Below, in pieces: positions 14,532-21,516 of a stretch of 32,600 nt of DNA (position 1 is its first letter; every line of letters begins with the position of its first letter). The stretch comes from a virus. Under the pieces are notes generated by a model. It ran no database searches, had not been told where the DNA came from, and worked only from the letters and a program-made list of their open reading frames with translations. Made by a program: the position numbers and the translations under genes. Where the stretch lies: positions 1 through 32,600 of the IMG/VR virus record IMGVR_UViG_3300037460_000138; one strand, written 5' to 3'.

Positions 14532-15267
14532 GAAAAAGAAGGCAAGTAGCGAAACGGGCATAGTGTCCTGGCAAGACATGATGGCCGACGAAGCCAAGGA
14601 AGTTGCTAAGACAGAGCGACCTAGCGTTGGTAGGATATCACTACAGTCGGGGGTTATGACGTACGAAGGTACGCCTGTGCCTGACAATGAGATGATTTGC
14701 ATTGTGGCTGACGTGATCGAAGAGCAAGTGTACTACGATCAACCATACGAGGCTGGGGTGGTGAACCCTCCCGCTTGCTTCGCCTATGGTGAACCGGGTA
14801 GCGGACTTCATAGCCACGAGGCTGTGCCAGACCGTGACTGGGAGAAGTGGGGCAACTGCGATACCTGCATCATGAACCAGTGGCGCAAGCCTCCTAAGAA
14901 GGGCAAGCCCTGTGGGAATCGGCGCAAGCTGGCTATCCTTCCCGCTGGTGACGATATGACTCCGGCTGATTACGAGAAGGCTGAAATAGCCATACTGAGC
15001 CTGCCAGTCATGTCCGTTAAGAACTGGGGGACGTATGTGAATATACTGAACGCCCAGTTCCAGCGACCAAGTTGGGGGATGCTTACCAAGATAATGGTGA
15101 GACCTGACCCTAAGTCACAGTTCAGGGTACACTTTGAGCACGTAGTCCCACTGTCGGATGATATCATTGGTGCTGTCCACGCACGGAGGGACTTATGCCG
15201 AAGCACCTTGATGGTGCCATATGACCTCACCCCCAAGGAGGAGACAGAAGACAGCGGGAAATACTAG
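14524..15267 (+). CDS. Putative phage ssDNA-binding-like Cys-rich protein (247 aa)
   Basis: A 247-residue protein just upstream of the polymerase, where single-stranded DNA-binding proteins often lie. It has a Lys-rich N-terminus (MTKKKKASSETGIVSWQDM), a central cysteine set (PPACFAYGE at ~82, NCDTCIMNQW at ~117-126, GKPCGNRRKLAIL at ~135) that could bind zinc, and beta strands after it. The C-terminus is acidic (TPKEETEDSGKY), like the acidic tails of phage SSBs. The C...CxxC...GKPC..RR pattern is widespread in phages as an uncharacterised family. SSB function is an inference from position, zinc-type cysteines and the acidic tail. Its stop overlaps the polymerase GTG (TAGTG). Confidence 0.6.
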   Translation: MTKKKKASSETGIVSWQDMMADEAKEVAKTERPSVGRISLQSGVMTYEGTPVPDNEMICIVADVIEEQVYYDQPYEAGVVNPPACFAYGEPGSGLHSHEAVPDRDWEKWGNCDTCIMNQWRKPPKKGKPCGNRRKLAILPAGDDMTPADYEKAEIAILSLPVMSVKNWGTYVNILNAQFQRPSWGMLTKIMVRPDPKSQFRVHFEHVVPLSDDIIGAVHARRDLCRSTLMVPYDLTPKEETEDSGKY

Positions 15268-17048
15268 TGATAACGCTGGACTTCGAAACGGAAGCCATAG
15301 GCCCGAACCCCCTATGGCTTCCACCTCGCCCCGTCGGGCTGGCCGAGCACATTGACGGCCAGACCCCCGAATATTACACTGGTGATGCCATGAAACAAGT
15401 GTGGCTTCACCATATGTCCCACGACATACCTGTCCTCGGACATAATATGCAGTTTGACCTCGCAGTAGGCTTGAAGTGGCTGGGAGGAGACCGGCCCCAC
15501 TGGAGCAAAGTACATGACACAATGTACCTTCTTTTCCTGGATGACCCGTATAGTCACAGCCTTTCGCTCAAGCCCAGCGCCGAGCGCTACCTTGACCTCC
15601 CACCGGATGAACAGGATGAACTCATTGAGTGGATTCTCGCACACGTCCCAGAGGCAACAAGGAAAACAGCAGGAGCTTTTATATCGTACGCTCCAGTCGC
15701 TCTTGTCGCCCCGTACGCGATCGGTGATGTGGTGCGTACGCGACGCCTCTTCGATCTTCTCCATCCTAAGGTCCCTACGGAGCCTTATGACCGAGAGCGT
15801 CGGCTTGCCCCTCACATGGCGGAAAGTAGCCGAGTTGGAATACGAACTGATGTCGAACGACTCGGTGCTGACGTTGAAATTTGCACTGATGGGCTCGCAC
15901 AAGTGGAACAAAAGATCTACAAGAGACTCGGATGCGGTGAAATTAAACTAGTCGGGGCGCAGCTCGCTAATGCGCTTGACAATGCAGGGGTGATGGATCA
16001 GTGGTTCTACACTCCTACAGGCAAGCGAAGCACCGCTAAGGACAATCTAATCATGGGCATAAATCCTGCCCATACCGATTTACTGGATCTCTTAGCATAC
16101 AGGTCAACGATGGCAACCTGCCTGAATACCTTTATGACTAAGTGGCTCGCATTTGCAGAGGAGGATGGCCGTGTCCACACAGAATGGAACCAAGTTGCTA
16201 ACGACGAAGGGGGTCACTCCGGGGCGCGTACTGGGCGATTGTCTAGCGCACGGCCAAACTTTCAAAATCCTCCTAATCCCTTTGACTGGACAATTCCCGA
16301 CGGCCTGCCTCCATTGCCGAACATGCGGAGCTATCTACTCCCTGAGCCAGGACACATATGGATCAAACGTGACTTTTCAAGCCAGGAGATCAGGATACTC
16401 GCCCATTTCGAGGATGGGGCGCTTCTGGCTGCGTATTGTGCGAACCCTTTCCTGGATCCCCACACGATGGCGCAGGAACTTATACAGCAGATTACCACGT
16501 TCCTATATGCCCGACCGGACGTCAAAATAACAGGCTTCAGCATTATCTACGGCAGCGGCGTACCCGGCCTTGCTCAACAGCTAAAGAGACCGCGCTCAGA
16601 AGCCTATGTGCTGCGCGAAGCCTACTTTAAGGCTATGCCAGCGGCGGCGCAACTCGCTGCGTCTACGCGCCGTCGAGGGGCCTCTGGTGGCACAATCCGC
16701 ACTTGGGGTGGACGGTACTACCCTGTGGAGCCACCGAAAATAATCAAGGGTCGTTTGAGAACCTGGGAGTACAAACTGCTGAACTATTTGATTCAGGGCA
16801 GCGCCGGGGACCAGACGAAGCAGGTAGTCTGCGATTGGTGGGAGGACTACAAAGACCCTGAGACCGTCTTTATGGCGACCATACATGATGAAGTCAATGC
16901 TTCCGTACCGGAGGAGATTGCCACGCAGGAAATGTTACAGCTTCGCGATGCCATGGACCAAGACTTGTTTGACTGTCCAATGCGTAGCGAGGGATACCAC
17001 GGCCCGAATTGGGGTAGTTTGATAAAAACGGAGAATGATTATGAGTAA
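15267..17048 (+). CDS. DNA polymerase, family A, with 3'-5' exonuclease
   Basis: A 593-residue replicative polymerase. The N-terminal DnaQ-like exonuclease has LDFETE (Asp5, Glu7), GHNMQFD (Asp64) and YAIGDVVRT (Asp154). The polymerase domain has RTGRLSS..PNFQN, motif A KRDFSSQEIRILAH (Asp369), the O-helix VKITGFSIIYG (Lys420, Phe424, Tyr428) and motif C ATIHDEV (Asp541). All catalytic residues are present, so it should be active and proofreading. The residue equivalent to E. coli Pol I position 762 is Phe. There is no 5'-3' exonuclease domain, as in T7-type enzymes. The start is GTG 15267, coupled to the upstream stop. It presumably works with the primase-helicase at 9988-12075. Confidence 0.95.
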   Translation: MITLDFETEAIGPNPLWLPPRPVGLAEHIDGQTPEYYTGDAMKQVWLHHMSHDIPVLGHNMQFDLAVGLKWLGGDRPHWSKVHDTMYLLFLDDPYSHSLSLKPSAERYLDLPPDEQDELIEWILAHVPEATRKTAGAFISYAPVALVAPYAIGDVVRTRRLFDLLHPKVPTEPYDRERRLAPHMAESSRVGIRTDVERLGADVEICTDGLAQVEQKIYKRLGCGEIKLVGAQLANALDNAGVMDQWFYTPTGKRSTAKDNLIMGINPAHTDLLDLLAYRSTMATCLNTFMTKWLAFAEEDGRVHTEWNQVANDEGGHSGARTGRLSSARPNFQNPPNPFDWTIPDGLPPLPNMRSYLLPEPGHIWIKRDFSSQEIRILAHFEDGALLAAYCANPFLDPHTMAQELIQQITTFLYARPDVKITGFSIIYGSGVPGLAQQLKRPRSEAYVLREAYFKAMPAAAQLAASTRRRGASGGTIRTWGGRYYPVEPPKIIKGRLRTWEYKLLNYLIQGSAGDQTKQVVCDWWEDYKDPETVFMATIHDEVNASVPEEIATQEMLQLRDAMDQDLFDCPMRSEGYHGPNWGSLIKTENDYE

Positions 17049-17721
17049 CTACGGGCCATACTCGTACAGTCGTATGGCGACTTTTAAGAAATGCCCCCAG
17101 AAGTTTAAGTTCGCATACGTGGACAAGCTGGACATTCCCTTTGAGCCTAGCCCTGCGATGCTCCGGGGGTCAGCCGTACACGATACCCTAGAGCAGTTCA
17201 TGTTAGGTCACAGCGAGCAGCTTCACCCAGACATCCACGAGCACTATGGACAGTACTTCTTTAGCCTGCGAGAAGACCACAAAGGTCACTTGGAGCCAGA
17301 GGCCAAGTGGGGCATCACATGGGACATGACCCCCTGTGAGTATGGCGACTCGGACTGCATGGTTCGTGGCTACATGGACTTACGCTTCGTAACCCCAGAC
17401 GAACCCATTGCTGATGTCTTTGAGTACAAGACGGGGAAGCGTTACCCAGAGCATACTCACCAGCAATGGCTCTACGGCGTGGCCACTCTAGCGAAGCACC
17501 CCATCTTACAAGGGGTGAACGTAACAGCCATCTATCTGGACCAAAAGAAGAACAACAAGATTTACTATCCGAACAGTATGATGTTTGAGTACCGACCTGC
17601 CCTGATGCGGGAGATTATGGAGATAGAGAACACCAAGCCAGAGGACATGATCCCCATGCAACACTTCATGTGTCGGTATTGCCAGTTCTCCAGGCAGAAT
17701 GGCGGACCGTGTCAGTTTTAG
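17041..17721 (+). CDS. PD-(D/E)XK exonuclease, Cas4/RecB-like, with Fe-S-type cysteines
   Basis: ATG 17041 is preferred over 17035 because the GGAG site is then about 7 bases upstream; it overlaps the polymerase end. The 226-residue protein has the RecB-family nuclease core: LRGSAVHDTLEQF (His47), VRGYMDLRF (Asp113), VFEYKTGK (Glu128, Lys130) and QQWLYGVA (Gln141, Tyr145). Four cysteines, Cys18 near the N-terminus and Cys211, Cys214 and Cys224 at the C-terminus, match the Cas4/AddB layout that holds a 4Fe-4S cluster. It probably processes DNA ends during replication or recombination, or helps degrade host DNA. It overlaps the VRR-NUC gene. Confidence 0.85.
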   Translation: MSNYGPYSYSRMATFKKCPQKFKFAYVDKLDIPFEPSPAMLRGSAVHDTLEQFMLGHSEQLHPDIHEHYGQYFFSLREDHKGHLEPEAKWGITWDMTPCEYGDSDCMVRGYMDLRFVTPDEPIADVFEYKTGKRYPEHTHQQWLYGVATLAKHPILQGVNVTAIYLDQKKNNKIYYPNSMMFEYRPALMREIMEIENTKPEDMIPMQHFMCRYCQFSRQNGGPCQF

Positions 17722-18020
17722 AAAGCAGTACAGAAGGAAAGGCTTCAACTTATGCTGAGAGTATCGGTTACATATCACTTAAAGTCCGGGTCACGGGACA
17801 GCGGGGATGGCCAGACCATGTGTTCATTAATCCTTACGGGTATCACGTATGGATTGAGTTTAAGAAGGACAAGAAGAAGCCTACTAAACTTCAAGACCAC
17901 CGACTCAAAACGCTTACTGAGCAAGGTACTGAAGCGCATTGGACGGACAACCTTACCAGAGCTAAGGAGATACTAGATGCAGCCGTGGACACCACACGAC
18001 TACCAGCTCCGCGCAATTAA
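17709..18020 (+). CDS. VRR-NUC nuclease
   Basis: GTG 17709 is the best start (VSVLESSTEGKAST), 13 bases inside the end of the Cas4-like gene. The 103-residue protein is a stand-alone VRR-NUC domain: an N-terminal Glu helix, GWPDHVFI (Asp36), IEFKKDKKKP (Glu50, Lys52) and QDHRLKTLTEQG (about 62-73). VRR-NUC enzymes are PD-(D/E)XK structure-selective nucleases, some acting on branched DNA such as Holliday junctions. A phage role in resolving replication or recombination intermediates before packaging is a reasonable inference. It overlaps the helicase gene by 44 bases. Confidence 0.85.
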   Translation: MSVLESSTEGKASTYAESIGYISLKVRVTGQRGWPDHVFINPYGYHVWIEFKKDKKKPTKLQDHRLKTLTEQGTEAHWTDNLTRAKEILDAAVDTTRLPAPRN

Positions 18021-19332
18021 GCTCCTATTATCGCAGGGGAGTGGTGGACTGTTGCTAGACCCCGGACTTGGGAAGACGGCTGTGGCACTCGCAGCCTACA
18101 AGATTCTTAAGAGCAAAGGGATGGCTCCTCGCGGTATGCTAGTCATCGCTCCCCTGCGTCCCTGTTACGATGTATGGCCCAGTGAAATAGAGAAGTGGGC
18201 TGAATTTAATGAGTTGACCTATGCAGTCATGCACGGAGCGGACAAGAAGGCCATGCTAGACTTGGATGTTGACCTGCATATTATCAACCCCGAAGGGCTG
18301 GCATGGCTCTTTAATCCACTAGCGACTCACCGTAAGGATTGGACCATCCTATGCGTAGACGAGAGCACCAAATTCAAAAACAGCACGACCAAACGCTTCA
18401 AGCTAATGAGGAAGAGATTCCCCACATTTGCTCGGAAGTGGATACTAACAGGAACCCCGATGCCACTAGGCCTCCAAGACCTATTCGGACAGATTTTCAT
18501 ATTAGACGACGGGGCAGCTCTTGGGAGGTATATTACCCACTTCAGGACTAAGTTCTTCTTTACTGAGCCGTGGAACCCGTACCAGTACTTCCCCAAGGAA
18601 GGTGCGTTCCAAGAAGTTATAAGCAGAATAGACCCGTATGTTCTACGCCTAGCAGCGAAGGACTACTTAGATATGCCCCCGGTCATACAAGAAACAATTT
18701 ATATTGACCTCCCCCCTGACGCAAGGAGTAAGTACCGTGACATTGAAGAAGACTTCATCACCCAAGTCGAGGCAGGAACCATTGTCGCAGCAAATACCGC
18801 TGTCGCTGGAGGTAAGTGCAGACAGATCTGTAACGGCGCTCTCTATATCAACAAAGAGCACGAATGGGAGCCCATCCATGCCGCCAAACTGGAAGCATTG
18901 GGAGATCTTATTGAACAACTCGGAGGAGCTCCCACACTTGTTATGTATGAGTTCAATCACGACAAAGCAAGAATACTTGGACGCTACGGTTCTGATCTCC
19001 CTGTTCTCGGAGGAGGCACGTCGGCTGGACAGTCTCACCAGTACATACAGGAATTTAATGATGGCAAGCACCCGTTGATGATCTGCCACCCTGCGAGCAT
19101 GGCCCACGGACTGAACTTGCAGGAGGCGTGTCACCACATCATATGGTTCGGCATAACGTGGAACCTTGAGCACTATGACCAATCAGTAGCACGAGTCTAC
19201 CGGCAAGGTCAGAAGTTCCCCGTTATGGTGTATCACATACTGGCCCGTGACACGTTAGACGATCGAGTCATGGACGTATTAAAGGAGAAAGACCACAACC
19301 AACAGATGTTGTTCAAAAGTTTGAGTAAATAA
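17977..19332 (+). CDS. SNF2-family DNA helicase/translocase (SF2)
   Basis: A 451-residue helicase starting at ATG 17977 with AAGGAGATACTAG upstream. Motifs in order: Q-region HDYQ, motif I DPGLGKT (28-34), Ia VIAPL, II VDESTKF (from Asp128, with DEST instead of DEAH), III LTGTP, V GLNLQEACHHIIWF, and VI QSVARVYRQGQ (about 402-412). Both RecA-like lobes are present. Phage SNF2 proteins paired with VRR-NUC genes are common, and the 44-base overlap suggests the nuclease and motor work as a pair on branched or forked DNA. It lacks chromatin-type accessory domains. Confidence 0.9.
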   Translation: MQPWTPHDYQLRAIKLLLSQGSGGLLLDPGLGKTAVALAAYKILKSKGMAPRGMLVIAPLRPCYDVWPSEIEKWAEFNELTYAVMHGADKKAMLDLDVDLHIINPEGLAWLFNPLATHRKDWTILCVDESTKFKNSTTKRFKLMRKRFPTFARKWILTGTPMPLGLQDLFGQIFILDDGAALGRYITHFRTKFFFTEPWNPYQYFPKEGAFQEVISRIDPYVLRLAAKDYLDMPPVIQETIYIDLPPDARSKYRDIEEDFITQVEAGTIVAANTAVAGGKCRQICNGALYINKEHEWEPIHAAKLEALGDLIEQLGGAPTLVMYEFNHDKARILGRYGSDLPVLGGGTSAGQSHQYIQEFNDGKHPLMICHPASMAHGLNLQEACHHIIWFGITWNLEHYDQSVARVYRQGQKFPVMVYHILARDTLDDRVMDVLKEKDHNQQMLFKSLSK

Positions 19333-19335
19333 AGG

Positions 19336-19364
19336 TTGCAGAGGGTCCGTCCCTGTGCTATAAT
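19336..19364 (+). promoter_or_regulatory. Strong sigma70-type promoter with extended -10
   Basis: TTGCAG (19336-19341), a 17-base spacer and TATAAT (19359-19364), with TGC in front of the -10 (TGn motif). It lies immediately after the helicase stop and directly upstream of the 107-residue protein, which is followed by its own terminator. Confidence 0.8.
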
Positions 19365-19402
19365 CAGAATGCCAAACACAAACCCTAAGAAGGAGAACGA
19401 AA

Positions 19403-19726
19403 ATGGCTAAGACGAACGCACCGCCTGAAGGCGGAAAGGCTGCAAAGACAGCTAAGACTGCTGATGGCGATAAAAAGCCACGCGCCCCACGAAAGGACTA
19501 TGGCTTCGCTAAAGGAGCCACCATCGCATTGACGGATGGTGAAAAGACCTACAAGGGCAACCGACTTCGCTGGTACAGTTACCTCACAAAGTCTGACGGC
19601 AAGACCGTTGAGCACTTTGAGAAGCTGGCGACAAAGGCAGAAGAGAAAGAGGGAGCCAGAGGCTGGCTACGTTTCTTCGTTGAAAACGAAGCCTGCACAC
19701 TGACAGCTCCCCCGGCTGAAGCGTAA
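19403..19726 (+). CDS. Small basic, probably abundant DNA-binding-type protein (107 aa)
   Basis: Expressed as a single-gene unit: strong promoter at 19336-19364, ribosome site AAGGAGAACGAAA, and a terminator right after the stop. The N-terminal 35 residues are Lys/Ala/Pro-rich and disordered (AAKTAKTADGDKKPRAPRKD), like histone or nucleoid-protein tails. The C-terminal domain has GEKTYKGNRLRWYSYLTKSD, then GKTVEHFEKLA and GARGWLRFFVEN. This layout resembles the small DNA-binding-type domain seen at the C-terminus of other phage proteins and loosely the 82-residue protein at 9192. A nucleoid-like or regulatory protein is the best guess; there is no decisive motif. Confidence 0.7.
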   Translation: MAKTNAPPEGGKAAKTAKTADGDKKPRAPRKDYGFAKGATIALTDGEKTYKGNRLRWYSYLTKSDGKTVEHFEKLATKAEEKEGARGWLRFFVENEACTLTAPPAEA

Positions 19727-19731
19727 GCCTC

Positions 19732-19772
19732 CGAGCTCGGCTGGTCACTGACTGGTCGAGCTCGTTTTGTTT
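19732..19772 (+). terminator. Rho-independent terminator
   Basis: An 8-bp perfect stem CGAGCTCG (19732-19739 with 19757-19764), whose 17-base loop can pair further, is followed by TTTTGTTT. It separates the small basic protein gene from the DNA-modification cluster. Confidence 0.8.
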
Positions 19773-19786
19773 ATGGAGATGACTCT

Positions 19787-20611
19787 ATGAATTTATACAT
19801 TATGACAAGAGGGCGCATAGGCGCTCAGCGGACGTACACTTCCATCCCCTACTCATGGCGGGATAAATGCTTCCTCGTAGTACCAGAGGACGAGCATGAA
19901 CAGCACTACACTCTTGGCGGGGATGATGACTTCGGTAAGAAAATTCCGACCATCGCTGTGCCAGCCCACGTTGACAACTACAGCAAGAAAATGAAGTGGA
20001 TCATTGAAGACGGCATGGAGGACGGGGAGGAATGCTGTTGCATCATAGATGATGACCTTGTGTTCAGCCAACAATGGATTAAACCAGATGGAAAAATTGG
20101 ACTCAAAACAGTTGAAGGAGCAGACACCGAACGACTCCTTACCCTTTTCGCTTATATGGAGCTTCTTTTGGAGGACACGGCTCTGGTTGGGGTACACCCC
20201 CGACAGATGGGGCATGTTCAAAAGCCTCCGTATGTTGACAATGGAAAGGTTATCTGCGTACAGGGAATTAATCGTCGTCTTGTGGGAGATATTCCTTATC
20301 TTGACAAGTTTCCTATACTTTCCGATGTGGTGCTTAACGCGACTCTCTTAGCACGAGGGCAGGGGAACAAAATACTCACCACTTGGTTCCAGGACTGGGG
20401 GAGCTGTAATGCTCCGGGTGGATGCTCACTATACCGAACGCCTGAAATGCAAGCCGAAGCCTGTTACTGGCTAGAGGAGCGATTTGGGCCGTACATCAAG
20501 GCTGTAGAAAAGGAGGCCAAAAGTGGATGGTTGGGAGGAAAGCGCGTTGACTTTAGAGGTCAATGGAAGAAGTTATACAAGGCCGGAGCTGCTGGCTTAT
20601 TGGATATCTGA
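19787..20611 (+). CDS. Glycosyltransferase, GT-A, GREB1/TET-associated (TAGT-like), DNA-modification candidate
   Basis: A 274-residue protein with a GT-A start (NLYIMTRGRIGAQRTYTSIP, where xYxxxRGRxxxxxT is typical of the TAGT group), a VVPEDEHEQHY strand at 31-41 and the metal-binding IIDDDLVF (Asp88-Asp90). GWL near the end and FQDWGSCNAPGGCSLYRT (about 203-220) may form the acceptor site. The family includes the kinetoplastid base-J glucosyltransferase and GREB1, and phage members were predicted to glycosylate hydroxymethyl-pyrimidines in DNA. Here it is followed, with overlapping reading frames, by an amino acid:DNA transferase, and then by a dUMP hydroxymethylase candidate. The predicted role is therefore sugar transfer onto 5-hydroxymethyluracil. 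No TET/JBP dioxygenase is present, so the acceptor would come from the nucleotide pool. Family assignment is by motif reading only. Confidence 0.7.
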   Translation: MNLYIMTRGRIGAQRTYTSIPYSWRDKCFLVVPEDEHEQHYTLGGDDDFGKKIPTIAVPAHVDNYSKKMKWIIEDGMEDGEECCCIIDDDLVFSQQWIKPDGKIGLKTVEGADTERLLTLFAYMELLLEDTALVGVHPRQMGHVQKPPYVDNGKVICVQGINRRLVGDIPYLDKFPILSDVVLNATLLARGQGNKILTTWFQDWGSCNAPGGCSLYRTPEMQAEACYWLEERFGPYIKAVEKEAKSGWLGGKRVDFRGQWKKLYKAGAAGLLDI

Positions 20612-21392
20612 ACGTGAACGAATTAGACTTGCCAGAAAACGGGGAGAAGATAAGCCTTGGTCCGATGACCATGTCTTTCAAAACACCTATTTCTGCAACG
20701 TTCACCGAGAGGATGATAAAGTTACGCGATGGATCAGGGAAAATTATACTCCAGATCTCTTCGGAGAGTACTATGAAGTTGCGATTGTTGCAGCCCGTAT
20801 CTTTAACAGACCGGAAACTTTAGAGGCCATTAAGTTCCATCTAGTCCCTAGCCCACACATGAACCTATGGCAAGTCCTTACGGATATGCAAGAAGCCAAG
20901 GAGCAAATTTGGAGCGGGGCTTACCTGATCACAACTCATGGCCGTAAGATGTCTAAGATAGACTACTGCACAGAGTTGCTTCAGAACTGCATCGACATCA
21001 CCCCTGTCCACATGGGGGAGCCCACTTGCGAAGGGTACTTCTACGCCTTCAAGCGTATTGACGGATTGGGTAGCTTCCTCGCTGCCCAGATAGTGGCTGA
21101 CCTAAAGAACACCAAAGGTCACCCGCTGGAGGGAGCACCTGATTGGATGTACTTCAGTGCTCCCGGCCCCGGTTCGCTGCGTGGGCTGTCATGGTTCCAC
21201 CATAAGCACATCACGAACAGTATGTACCAGGACGCCATAACGGAAGTTAAGAGCTATGTGGAGAATCGGATAGGCGGGTCTATGTTCACTATGTGTATGC
21301 AGGATCTGCAGAACTGTATGTGTGAGTTTGATAAGTATTGTCGGGTCTTAACGGGTACAGGGCGGAGCAAGCGCAAATATGCCGGTTCCTGA
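20523..21392 (+). CDS. Amino acid:DNA transferase / aGPT-Pplase-type base hypermodification enzyme
   Basis: GTG 20523 is the start: a perfect AGGAGG (20511-20516) lies 6 bases upstream, inside the glycosyltransferase gene, giving an 89-base overlap. The 289-residue protein carries the hallmarks of the DNA base hypermodification family: WISERERIRLARKRGEDKPW (27-46), FCNVHREDDKVTRWIREN (57-74), an HhH-like IDGLGSFLAAQIVADL (179-194), PGPGSLRGLSW (214-224) and the C-terminal QDLQNCMCEFDKY (260-272). In thymidine-hypermodified phages (SP10, ViI, M6, W-14), enzymes of this type displace pyrophosphate from phosphorylated 5-hydroxymethyl-dU in DNA with an amino acid or amine. Which nucleophile is used here is unknown. 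It is not a P-loop kinase: no Walker A is visible. Confidence 0.8.
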   Translation: MDGWEESALTLEVNGRSYTRPELLAYWISERERIRLARKRGEDKPWSDDHVFQNTYFCNVHREDDKVTRWIRENYTPDLFGEYYEVAIVAARIFNRPETLEAIKFHLVPSPHMNLWQVLTDMQEAKEQIWSGAYLITTHGRKMSKIDYCTELLQNCIDITPVHMGEPTCEGYFYAFKRIDGLGSFLAAQIVADLKNTKGHPLEGAPDWMYFSAPGPGSLRGLSWFHHKHITNSMYQDAITEVKSYVENRIGGSMFTMCMQDLQNCMCEFDKYCRVLTGTGRSKRKYAGS

Positions 21393-21403
21393 GCTAAAAC
21401 GGC

Positions 21404-21482
21404 CCCCTCGACTGCCGCAGGACGCAAAATCGCAGCATGGCCTTGGCCTTGGTATGGCCTTTTTATTCTGCCAGTCGAGGGG
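21404..21482. other. Structured intergenic element closed by an 11-bp inverted repeat
   Basis: CCCCTCGACTG (21404-21414) pairs perfectly with CAGTCGAGGGG (21472-21482). The 57-base interior contains repeated TGGCC/CCTTGG tracts and a T-run (21459-21465) after GGTATGGCC. It could be a terminator with a complex fold, an mRNA-processing or stability element, or a small RNA. The exact role is not resolvable by eye. Confidence 0.5.
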
Positions 21483-21516
21483 CTTACAATAACACTATAT
21501 AAAACAAGGGGTTACA

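Noticed and set aside
13571-15522. Minus-strand frames of 90-146 codons opposite the early and replication genes
   Set aside because: They oppose well-supported plus-strand genes with coupled starts and recognisable proteins; composition is not coding-like.
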